Shown here one piece after another: positions 57,001 through 64,000 of a stretch of DNA of 64,000 bases (positions are counted from its first letter, which is position 1; every line of letters starts with the position of its first letter). A program made the position numbers and the translations under genes. The DNA is taken from contig NZ_JADQDM010000021.1 in assembly GCF_015694525.1 (NCBI RefSeq), forward strand, positions 1 to 64,000, read 5' to 3'. This DNA is from Hymenobacter ruricola. Lineage in GTDB: Bacteria > Bacteroidota > Bacteroidia > Cytophagales > Hymenobacteraceae. The notes under the pieces are model-generated. The model saw only the letters and a program-made list of their open reading frames with translations, searched no databases and had not been told where the DNA came from.

Positions 57001-58116
57001 ATGGCACTAGCTACCAAAACGGCCTCCAAAGCCGACAAAGTTGAAAAAGCGGAGAAAGGCGATATGAACGTCGCTGCCGAAAAGATGAAAGCCCTGCAGC
57101 TCACGCTGGACAAGCTGGACAAAGCCTACGGCAAAGGCACCGTGATGAAGCTCAGCGACAACAAGGTGGACGACATTCCGAGCATCAGCACGGGGTCGCT
57201 TTCCCTCGACATCGCTCTGGGCATTGGCGGGGTGCCGCGCGGCCGCGTCATCGAAATCTACGGCCCGGAATCGTCGGGTAAGACGACGCTGACCATGCAC
57301 ATGATTGCCGAGGCGCAGAAGAAAGGCGGCATGGCTGCGTTCATCGACGCCGAGCACGCCTTCGACAAATCCTACGCCGAAAAGCTGGGCATCGACACCA
57401 CCAACCTGCTCATCGCCCAGCCCGACAACGGCGAGCAAGCCCTCGAAATCGCCGACCAGTTGATTTCCTCGGGTGCCATCGACATCATCGTCATCGACTC
57501 CGTGGCCGCCCTCGTGCCGAAAGGCGAACTCGAAGGCGACATGGGCGACTCGAAGGTGGGCCTGCACGCCCGCCTCATGAGCCAGGCCCTGCGCAAGCTC
57601 ACCGGCACCATCAACAAAACCGGCTGCTGCTGCATTTTCATCAACCAGTTGCGCGAGAAAATCGGCGTGATGTTCGGCTCGCCCGAAACCACGACCGGTG
57701 GTAACGCCCTGAAATTCTACGCTTCCGTGCGCCTCGACATCCGCCGCATCGGCCAAATCAAGGAAGACAAGGACAACGTGACCGGCAACCGCACCAAGGT
57801 GAAAGTGGTGAAGAACAAAGTGGCGCCGCCCTTTAAAGTGGTCGAGTTCGACATCATCTACGGCCAGGGCATCTCGAAAGTCGGGGAGATTGTGGACCTC
57901 GGCGTCGACATGGGCATCATCGGCAAGTCGGGCTCGTGGTTCAACTACGGCGACCAGAAAATCGGCCAGGGCCGCGAAGCGGTGAAAACCCTGCTGCTCG
58001 ACAACCCCGAACTGGCCGAAGAAATCGAAGGCAAAATCCGGACCCTGGCCAAGGGCGACGAGGACGTCATCCCCGTCGACCTGTCCATCGTGGAAGACGG
58101 CGAAGACACGCTGTAA
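57001..58116 (+). CDS. recA: DNA recombinase RecA
   Basis: Binds ssDNA, drives homologous pairing and activates SOS cleavage. The 371-residue protein has Walker A GPESSGKTT (88-96), SVAALVPKGELEGDMGD (L1 region) and INQLREKIGVMFGSPETTTGGNALKFYASVRLDIRR (L2). The N-terminus is longer than usual with a Lys/Ala/Glu-rich leader (TKTASKADKVEKAEKGDMNV). A possible -7 element TAACTTTA lies at 56959-56966. No LexA box was found by eye. A strong terminator follows. Confidence 0.99.
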   Translation: MALATKTASKADKVEKAEKGDMNVAAEKMKALQLTLDKLDKAYGKGTVMKLSDNKVDDIPSISTGSLSLDIALGIGGVPRGRVIEIYGPESSGKTTLTMHMIAEAQKKGGMAAFIDAEHAFDKSYAEKLGIDTTNLLIAQPDNGEQALEIADQLISSGAIDIIVIDSVAALVPKGELEGDMGDSKVGLHARLMSQALRKLTGTINKTGCCCIFINQLREKIGVMFGSPETTTGGNALKFYASVRLDIRRIGQIKEDKDNVTGNRTKVKVVKNKVAPPFKVVEFDIIYGQGISKVGEIVDLGVDMGIIGKSGSWFNYGDQKIGQGREAVKTLLLDNPELAEEIEGKIRTLAKGDEDVIPVDLSIVEDGEDTL

Positions 58117-58141
58117 GCCGCTGGGCATCCGCCTAAAATGC

Positions 58142-58175
58142 AAAGCCCGTTGCCCATGGCAACGGGCTTTTTTTT
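58142..58175 (+). terminator. Rho-independent terminator after recA
   Basis: Perfect arms AAAGCCCGTTGCC and GGCAACGGGCTTT around CAT, followed by a run of T. Confidence 0.9.
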
Positions 58176-58253
58176 GGTCCGTATCTTTGAGCTGATTATC
58201 GGATTGGCACTGCCTTTGTCTAGGCCCGGTTCGCGCTACTTCTCGTTATAATT

Positions 58254-59069
58254 ATGAATCGCCGCTGGCTCTTTTTTACCCCTGCTATCCTTGTGCTTTT
58301 AGCGGCCGCGCAGTTGCCCATCGGGCCCGGCGATGCCGTGCGCAGCATTCCGCAGTCCAGCTTCGGCCGCGGCGAAGTCATTAAGTACACGGTGCACTAC
58401 GGTCTCATCAACGGCGGCGAGGCCACCGTGGAAACCGCCGGCGGCCTGGAGCGCGTGAACGACCGGCCCTGCTACAAAGCCACCGTAAGCGGCAAAACCA
58501 CGGGCTCGTTCGATTTTTTCCTGCGCATCCGCGACCAGTGGCGGGCCTACATCGACACCACCAGCATCCTGCCCATCCGCGCGCAGCGCGACATTGCCGA
58601 GAAGAACTACCGCAAAAAGGAAACCGTGGAGTTCGACCACCTGCACGACGTGGCCGAGGTGACCGACCACAGCCACAACAACGCCCGCACTACCGTGAAG
58701 GTGGCCAACAACACCCTGGAGTTGGTGAGCGGCTTCTATTACCTGCGCACCCTCAACTTCGACCGCATGAAGGTGGGCGACGTAGTGCGCGTGCCCGGCT
58801 ACTTCGACGGCGACAATTTTATGCTCGAAGTGGTGTTCAAAGGCCGCGAAGTGGTAGAAACCAAAGCCGGTGACGTGCGCGCTTTCAAGCTGGTGCCCAA
58901 GATGCCGAATAACAAGCTGTTCCGGGGCGAAAACGCCATTTCGGTGTACTTCTCCGACGACCGCAACAAGATTCCGGTGCTGTTTCAGGCCGAGATGTTC
59001 GTGGGCACCGTGAAGGTGGACATGGTGCGCTACCAGGGCCTGAAATCGCGCCTGAACCTGGTGAATTAA
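58254..59069 (+). CDS. DUF3108 domain periplasmic protein
   Basis: The 271-residue protein has a signal peptide (MNRRWLFFTPAILVLLAAAQLPIG) and the DUF3108 pattern: FGRGEVIKYTVHYGLINGGEATVET, PCYKATVSGKTTGSFDFFLRIRDQWRAYIDTTSILPIRAQRDI, FYYLRTLNFDRMKVGDVVRVPGYFDGDNFMLEV, ISVYFSDDRNKIPVLFQAEMFVGTVKVDMV. This is a widespread but uncharacterised envelope-protein family with a beta-rich fold. Single gene after recA. Confidence 0.88.
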   Translation: MNRRWLFFTPAILVLLAAAQLPIGPGDAVRSIPQSSFGRGEVIKYTVHYGLINGGEATVETAGGLERVNDRPCYKATVSGKTTGSFDFFLRIRDQWRAYIDTTSILPIRAQRDIAEKNYRKKETVEFDHLHDVAEVTDHSHNNARTTVKVANNTLELVSGFYYLRTLNFDRMKVGDVVRVPGYFDGDNFMLEVVFKGREVVETKAGDVRAFKLVPKMPNNKLFRGENAISVYFSDDRNKIPVLFQAEMFVGTVKVDMVRYQGLKSRLNLVN

Positions 59070-59197
59070 TGTAATTTTACGGTTCTTAAGTAGTCGCTCT
59101 CCACGCCCCCGAAACGGCCCGAAGCGGACGTAAGGGGGTATCAGTACGGATTTCTTTTTTGCGCTAGCGCGGTGCGGCTACGCCCCCACCCCACTTG

Positions 59198-59893
59198 ATG
59201 GAGTCCGTTCAGCAGTTCATTTTCACCTTTTCCATTGTTCCGGTCGTTGTGGCCACGCTGGTGGGCCTGGCGCGCTACCGGCGGCTGGGGCCAGCGCCGC
59301 GCTACCTGGTGCCGCTGCTGCTGGCGTGCCTGCTGGTAGAAATCGTGGCGCGCACGTTGCGGCATTACCACCGCCCCAACCTTTTCCTGGCGCCGATTGA
59401 CACGGCCCTGGAGTTTACCTTCCTGGCCCTGATGTACCGGCGGGCGCTGTGGCCTTCGGCCCTGAGCCGCTGCATTCCGCTGCTGCTGGCGGGTTTTCTG
59501 CTGGGTTCGGCTCTCACCTACTCGCCGCGCCTCGACGTCGCGCAATTCAGCCCGGTGCAGCATTTCATCGAAAGCGTGCTGGTGCTGGCCTTTGTGGGGA
59601 GCTACTTCTACCGCGAAGCCACGCGCAAAACGGTCACCCGCCGGTTGGAGCGCGAGCCGATGCTGTGGATTTCGGCGGCGCTGTTGCTTTACTTTCTGAG
59701 CAACAGCTTTATTTTCCTGTCCAGCAACTACGTGCTCAACCTTTCTGAGGAGTTGAGCCGGCAGGTATGGGCCATTCACGGCGTTCTCTACATTTTCACA
59801 AACGTGTTGTACACCATTGCCTTGTGCGTGAGCCCGGTGAACGCGCAGCCGGCAGATGCCCCCGCGCCCGTGCCCCGGGTCACACAATCGTAA
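59198..59893 (+). CDS. Hypothetical multi-pass membrane protein (231 aa)
   Basis: It has about six to seven hydrophobic segments: FIFTFSIVPVVVATLVGLA, YLVPLLLACLLVEIVA, TALEFTFLALMY, CIPLLLAGFLLGSALT, FIESVLVLAFVGSYFY, MLWISAALLLYFLSNSFIFLSSNYVL and GVLYIFTNVLYTIALCV. The layout, with basic loops and a short Pro-rich tail, resembles the input membrane domains of Bacteroidetes signalling proteins, but no catalytic domain is attached. It precedes a two-component pair, so a sensory link is possible. ATG 59198 is used rather than TTG 59195. Confidence 0.75.
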   Translation: MESVQQFIFTFSIVPVVVATLVGLARYRRLGPAPRYLVPLLLACLLVEIVARTLRHYHRPNLFLAPIDTALEFTFLALMYRRALWPSALSRCIPLLLAGFLLGSALTYSPRLDVAQFSPVQHFIESVLVLAFVGSYFYREATRKTVTRRLEREPMLWISAALLLYFLSNSFIFLSSNYVLNLSEELSRQVWAIHGVLYIFTNVLYTIALCVSPVNAQPADAPAPVPRVTQS

Positions 59894-59917
59894 CATAGGC
59901 CGGGCCGCCGGGAGCGG

Positions 59918-59925
59918 TACTTTTG
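59918..59925 (+). promoter_or_regulatory. -7 element (TACTTTTG) for the two-component operon
   Basis: Fits TAnnTTTG, 37 bp before the GTG start at 59963; it separates this operon from the upstream membrane protein gene. Confidence 0.6.
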
Positions 59926-59962
59926 CAGGCGCAACTATTGCTTCACTTAAGCCCGTAACGCC

Positions 59963-60658
<696 letters not shown>

Positions 60659-60675
60659 GGACTTGGTTTCTGTTT

Positions 60676-60753
60676 GTCATCCTGAGCACAGCGAAGGACC
60701 TTCTCACGTTTGAACACTGACGTGAGAAGGTCCTTCGCTGTGCTCAGGATGAC
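60676..60753. repeat. Palindrome family A, copy 9, between response regulator and kinase genes
   Basis: Perfect 34-bp arms starting GTCATCCTGAGCACAGCGAA (60676-60709) and 60720-60753, with a 10-base loop. The RNA would form a very stable hairpin within the operon. Confidence 0.95.
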
Positions 60754-60781
60754 TTATTTTTACCCAAACAGCTACACCCCG

Positions 60782-61834
60782 ATGAATCTTTCTTCCCGCA
60801 CCATTGCCATCCTCATTGCGCTGCTGGTGGCGGGCGTGCTCACGGCGTATGCCCGCATTGGCCCCACGCTGCCGTTTCGGGAGGCGTTTCTGGCGGCGGG
60901 CGTCACGGTGGCGGCGTGCTTTCTGCTGGTGTACCTGTCGTTCGAAGCGTTGATTTTTCGGGAAATCAACGGCATCTATGCTGGGCTGGAGCACATCAAG
61001 CGCAAGGAGTTCAAGAAACTCAGCAGCAAATTCCTGTTTCGGCCCGAGCCCGTGAAGCGGGTGCGCGACGAAATCCTGCTCATGGCCGAACGCCGGCAGC
61101 AGGAGTTGGACGAGCTGGTGCGCCTGCAGGCCCTGCGGCGCGAGTTTCTGGCCGACGTCTCGCACGAGCTCAAGACGCCGCTGTTTGCCGCGCAGGGCTT
61201 CGTACATACCATTCTCGACGACGAGGACGACGACATCGACCTAGCCACCCGGCGCAAGTTCCTGGCCAAAGCCGCCGCCAGCCTCGACACGCTCGACGCG
61301 CTGGTGCAGGACCTCGTCACCATTGCCCAACTCGAAAAAGGCGTGGTGCGCATGCGTCGCCAGCGCTTCGACCTCGTGGCGCTGGTGCGCGAAATATTTG
61401 AGCTGCTGGAGCAGCAGGCCGCACGCCGCGGCACCGTACTGGAACTATTCCCACCCACGCTGCCGGCCGAGCTGCTGGTGGTGGCCGACCGCAACCGCAT
61501 CCGGCAGGTGCTGGTCAACCTCGTCGATAACGCCATCAAGTACGGCCGCGACCACGGCCGCGTGGTGGTGGCGCTGGTAGAGGGCAGCCGCGGCGTCCGC
61601 ATCGCCGTGCGCGACGACGGCAGCGGCATTGCGCCCGAGCACCAGAACCGCATTTTTGAGCGATTTTACCGCATCGACAAAAGCCGCTCGCGCGAGTCGG
61701 GCGGCTCCGGGCTGGGCCTAGCCATCAGTAAGCACATCGTGGAGGCGCACAAGTCCACCATCAAAGTGAAAAGCACCGTGGGCGAAGGTACCACGTTGGA
61801 ATTCAAGCTGAGCAAGCCGAAAATGGGCGCTTAG
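60782..61834 (+). CDS. PhoR-like membrane sensor histidine kinase
   Basis: The 350-residue protein has two membrane helices (about 7-22 and 36-56) with almost no periplasmic loop, a linker (EHIKRKEFKKLSSKF...), the DHp helix with phosphorylation site His128 (REFLADVSHELKTPLFAAQGFVH), N-box (RQVLVNLVDNAIKYG), G1 (VRDDGSGIAPEHQNRIFERFYRID) and G2 (GGSGLGLAISKHIVEAH). It pairs with the preceding PhoB-like regulator. The small extracytoplasmic part suggests sensing in the membrane or via a partner such as a phosphate transporter, not present here. ATG 60782 begins after palindrome A9. Confidence 0.94.
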   Translation: MNLSSRTIAILIALLVAGVLTAYARIGPTLPFREAFLAAGVTVAACFLLVYLSFEALIFREINGIYAGLEHIKRKEFKKLSSKFLFRPEPVKRVRDEILLMAERRQQELDELVRLQALRREFLADVSHELKTPLFAAQGFVHTILDDEDDDIDLATRRKFLAKAAASLDTLDALVQDLVTIAQLEKGVVRMRRQRFDLVALVREIFELLEQQAARRGTVLELFPPTLPAELLVVADRNRIRQVLVNLVDNAIKYGRDHGRVVVALVEGSRGVRIAVRDDGSGIAPEHQNRIFERFYRIDKSRSRESGGSGLGLAISKHIVEAHKSTIKVKSTVGEGTTLEFKLSKPKMGA

Positions 61835-61844
61835 AACGGAAAAA

Positions 61845-61950
61845 GAACGTCATGTCGAGCTTGTCGAGACATCTCGCGTGAAATGGTAACTCCATCAGTG
61901 GGATTACTACCGCACGCGAGATGTCTCGGCTGCGCTCGACATGACCGTTC
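61845..61950. repeat. Palindrome family A, copy 10
   Basis: Outer arms GAACGTCATGTCGAGCttGT and its inverse ending GACATGACcGTTC; inner CGAGACATCTCGCGTG/CACGCGAGATGTCTCG; loop about 30 bp. Subtype with GACATCTCGCG, similar to copy 1. Confidence 0.88.
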
Positions 61951-61978
61951 ATGGTCGGCGCCCGCCGGTTACAGGCCG

Positions 61979-61986
61979 TACCTTTG
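61979..61986 (+). promoter_or_regulatory. -7 element (TACCTTTG) for the RluA-type gene
   Basis: TACCTTTG, 9 bp before the ATG at 61996, so the leader would be very short. Confidence 0.55.
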
Positions 61987-61995
61987 CGGCTTCTT

Positions 61996-62709
61996 ATGAA
62001 GCTTCCGAATTTCTCCGACCTCGTTATTTTCGAAAACGACGACTACCTCGTCGTCAACAAGCCACCGTTTCTGGCCACGCTCGATGAGCGGGTGGGCGGC
62101 GCTCCCAACATGCTGCGCCTAGCCCGCCAGCACCACGACGACATCCAGGCCGCCCACCGCCTCGACCGCGAAACCAGCGGCGCACTGGCTTTTGCCAAAA
62201 ACCCGGCGGCCTACCGCCACTTGGCCATGCAGTTTGAAGACCGCGAGGTAAAGAAGCAGTACCACGCCGTGGTGTGGGGCACCCCACAGATGCACGACGA
62301 AGTGGTGGAGCGCAACATCGAAACCACCAGCCGGGGCAAGGCGCGCTTGGCGTACAAAGGCAAGCCAGCCGAAACCCACTTCACCACGCTCGAAACCTTC
62401 GCGCGCCACGCCCTCATGCTCTGCGAGCCCGTAACCGGCCGCATGCACCAGATTCGCCTGCACCTCATGTATTTGCAGGCGCCCATCGTGGGCGACAAGG
62501 ACTACGGCGGAGAGGACTTTTACCTGTCTTCGCTGAAAAAAAGGTTCAATATGAAGGAGGGCGAGGAAGAGCAGCCCTTTATTAAACGTTTTGCCCTGCA
62601 CGCGCTACGCCTGCAGTTTGTGGGGCTGGATGGCGAGGAGATTTCCGTGGAGGCGCCCTACCCGAAGGACTTCCGGGTATTGGTGGAAGCGCTGCGCCAA
62701 AACCACTAG
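61996..62709 (+). CDS. RluA-family RNA pseudouridine synthase
   Basis: Converts specific uridines in rRNA or tRNA to pseudouridine. The 237-residue protein starts MKLPNFSDLVIFENDDYLVVNKPPFLATLDER, has the catalytic motif AAHRLDRETSGALAFAKN with the essential Asp in HRLDR, and VTGRMHQIRLHLMYLQAPIVGDKDYGG. No S4 domain precedes it, so it is the short RluA/RluC-like form with catalytic domain only. The exact target cannot be told. Confidence 0.93.
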   Translation: MKLPNFSDLVIFENDDYLVVNKPPFLATLDERVGGAPNMLRLARQHHDDIQAAHRLDRETSGALAFAKNPAAYRHLAMQFEDREVKKQYHAVVWGTPQMHDEVVERNIETTSRGKARLAYKGKPAETHFTTLETFARHALMLCEPVTGRMHQIRLHLMYLQAPIVGDKDYGGEDFYLSSLKKRFNMKEGEEEQPFIKRFALHALRLQFVGLDGEEISVEAPYPKDFRVLVEALRQNH

Positions 62710-62790
62710 CTTCTGCTGCCTTAGCGAGCCAGTGGCTTGGTTTGCAGGAATATTTTCCGACCCCGGGTTGGCTATTTCCCCATAAATCAG

Positions 62791-62798
62791 TACCTTTG
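62791..62798 (+). promoter_or_regulatory. Bacteroidetes-type promoter for rplM-rpsI (-33 TTG, -7 TACCTTTG)
   Basis: TACCTTTG at 62791 with TTG at 62768-62770, a 20-bp gap matching the Bacteroidetes consensus; about 70 bp of leader precede rplM. The leader (62799-62870) includes T-rich stretches that might bind a regulator; none is recognised. Confidence 0.75.
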
Positions 62799-62870
62799 TG
62801 TCCGTTTTTCCCGAAGCCTACGCGGCTCCGTACTCTTATTCAATAGTTTAGCATACCTTTTTTTCGACTC

Positions 62871-63323
62871 ATGGACCACCTGAGCTTCAAGACGACCCAC
62901 GTCAGTAAGGCCAACGCCCAGAAGAGCTGGGTTATCGTAGACGCCAGCGTAGCCCCGCTGGGCCGCGTTTGCTCGCAGATTGCCAACATCCTGCGTGGCA
63001 AGCACAAGCCTTCGTTTACCCCCAACTCGGACTGCGGCGACAACGTCATCGTTCTCAACGCCGACAAGCTGCGCGTGACGGGCAAGAAAATGACCGAGAA
63101 GGTCTACATCACCCACTCGGGCTACCCCGGCGGCCAGAAGCGTCGCACCGTGCGCGAGCAAATGAACCGCGACTCGCGCCGCGTGATTGAGCACGCCGTG
63201 AAAGGCATGCTGCAAGACAACCGCCTCGGCGCCGCCCAGTACCGCAACCTGTACGTGTACGCCGGCACCGAGCACCCCCACGAGGCACAGCAGCCCGTGG
63301 CTATCGAACTGAAAAACCTGTAA
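62871..63323 (+). CDS. rplM: 50S ribosomal protein L13
   Basis: The 150-residue protein shows the L13 pattern: WVIVDASVAPLGRVCSQIANILRGKHKPSFTPNSDCGDNVIVLNADKLRVTGKK, THSGYPGGQKRRTV, RVIEHAVKGMLQDNRLGAAQYRNLYVYAGTEHPHEAQQP. It assembles early into the large subunit. First gene of an L13-S9-S2 operon, the standard order. Confidence 0.99.
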   Translation: MDHLSFKTTHVSKANAQKSWVIVDASVAPLGRVCSQIANILRGKHKPSFTPNSDCGDNVIVLNADKLRVTGKKMTEKVYITHSGYPGGQKRRTVREQMNRDSRRVIEHAVKGMLQDNRLGAAQYRNLYVYAGTEHPHEAQQPVAIELKNL

Positions 63324-63358
63324 GCCAACGCCGGCTTACGCTTTTATTTTTCCACTAA

Positions 63359-63745
63359 ATGGCAATTACCAACACCTCTGGTAGAAGAAAAACCTCGGTG
63401 GCCCGCATCTACATGCAGGCCGGGCAAGGGAATATCACTATCAATGACCGGGACATGAAGTCGTATTTCAGCAACGAGTTGCTGGAGAACGTCGTGAACC
63501 AACCCCTGGCAATTCTTGAGCAAGTCGGCCAGTACGACATCAAGGTGAACGTGCGCGGCGGCGGCATTTCGGCTCAGGCCGAAGCTATCCGTCTGGCCAT
63601 CACCAAGGCGCTCGTGAGCGACAACGAGGAAACCCGTCCTGCTTTGAAGAAGGAAGGCTTCCTCACCCGCGACCCGCGCATGGTGGAACGCAAGAAATTC
63701 GGCAAGCGCAAGGCTCGTCGTTCGTTCCAGTTCTCGAAACGCTAA
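63359..63745 (+). CDS. rpsI: 30S ribosomal protein S9
   Basis: The 128-residue protein: GRRKTSVARIYMQAGQGNITINDRDMKSYFSNELLENVV, VRGGGISAQAEAIRLAITKALV, and the C-terminal tail LTRDPRMVERKKFGKRKARRSFQFSKR, which reaches the P-site tRNA. It follows rplM by 35 bp. Confidence 0.99.
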   Translation: MAITNTSGRRKTSVARIYMQAGQGNITINDRDMKSYFSNELLENVVNQPLAILEQVGQYDIKVNVRGGGISAQAEAIRLAITKALVSDNEETRPALKKEGFLTRDPRMVERKKFGKRKARRSFQFSKR

Positions 63746-63748
63746 TCC

Positions 63749-63754
63749 AGGAGG
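63749..63754 (+). promoter_or_regulatory. Strong Shine-Dalgarno site (AGGAGG) for rpsB
   Basis: AGGAGG lies 9 bp before the rpsB ATG. Most genes in this window lack a clear Shine-Dalgarno sequence, so this one stands out. Confidence 0.8.
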
Positions 63755-63763
63755 AAATTTATC

Positions 63764-64000
63764 ATGGCCCAGACTACCTATAAGGACCTGCTCGACGCAG
63801 GTGCCCACTTTGGTCACCTCACCCGCAAGTGGGACCCCAAAATGGCGCCGTACATCTTCATGGAGAAGAACGGCATCCACATCATTGACCTCAACAAGAC
63901 GCTGGTTTCGCTTGACTACGCAGCCCAGGCTATTCGCAACATCGCGAAGAGCGGCCGCAAAATCATGTTCGTAGCCACGAAAAAGCAGGCGCAGGAAATC
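63764..64000 (+). CDS. rpsB: 30S ribosomal protein S2 (3' partial)
   Basis: The first 79 residues are present: MAQTTYKDLLDAGAHFGHLTRKWDPKMAPYIFMEKNGIHIIDLNKTLVSLDYAAQAIRNIAKSGRKIMFVATKKQAQEI. This is the N-terminal S2 pattern (AGAHFGHLTRKWNPKM-like, IHIIDLxKT). The gene runs past the right edge; rpsB is followed by tsf in most bacteria, not visible here. Confidence 0.98.
   Translation, partial: MAQTTYKDLLDAGAHFGHLTRKWDPKMAPYIFMEKNGIHIIDLNKTLVSLDYAAQAIRNIAKSGRKIMFVATKKQAQEI

Overview
The window is a chromosomal segment of a GC-rich Bacteroidetes/Cytophagales bacterium, most like Hymenobacter. This rests on the following signs: SecD and SecF are fused in one protein; secreted proteins end in type IX secretion (T9SS, Por-type) sorting domains; promoters carry the Bacteroidetes -7 element TAnnTTTG (often TACCTTTG); strong Shine-Dalgarno sites are rare; there are TonB-dependent receptors and many OMP beta-barrels; and third codon positions are strongly GC-rich. 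No rRNA, tRNA, CRISPR array, transposase or prophage is visible.

Layout. 0-4 kb: 3' part of a secreted M6-like metallopeptidase with LamG and T9SS domains, a 21-bp tandem array and a small membrane protein. 4-12.5 kb: secDF; an ECF sigma factor overlapping a gene for a membrane-anchored protein with a C-terminal beta-barrel; a cytochrome c/YceI/DUF5777-like trio; an Nfu-type Fe-S scaffold. 12.6-17.7 kb: an OmpA/PD40 lipid-anchored-type or periplasmic protein, aroC and a lone batD. 17.9-21.4 kb: four ferritin-like genes in two pairs. 21.5-26.6 kb: small ORF, queG, DUF1905/YdeI, ruvB, HIRAN, an acidic protein of unknown function and a truncated FG-GAP/T9SS remnant. 26.6-30.8 kb: two tandem small secreted paralogs, a glutaryl-CoA dehydrogenase and an APC transporter. 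30.9-36.4 kb: a TonB receptor behind a TPP riboswitch, a kinase-epimerase fusion and a PnuC-family transporter, which together suggest thiamin uptake and salvage, then a rhodanese. 36.6-44.8 kb: DUF2071, hrpB, a desaturase, an FRG-domain protein, an SDR and guaB. 44.9-47.9 kb: a partner-switching trio (SpoIIE-type phosphatase, STAS antagonist, HATPase kinase). 48-53.8 kb: two parvulin-type foldases, MoxR and a small protein. 53.9-64 kb: SDR, GNAT, an outer-membrane protein, recA, DUF3108, a PhoB/PhoR-like two-component pair, an RluA-type pseudouridine synthase, and rplM-rpsI-rpsB running off the edge.

The most distinctive non-genic property is dense decoration with intergenic palindromes. At least ten copies of a family with ends like GTCATnCTGAGC/GTCATGCnGAGC and at least three copies of a family with ends TCTGAACCGC are present, the latter always with a rho-independent hairpin nested in the loop. 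Related AT-richer palindromes lie in gaps and, strikingly, inside the hrpB coding sequence without breaking its frame. The arms vary between copies but match within each copy. Other points of interest are loss of metal ligands in the second ferritin-like pair, the riboside-kinase/aldose-epimerase fusion, and an OmpA-like segment inside a parvulin lipoprotein. All functional assignments come from reading motifs by eye; no database search was run.
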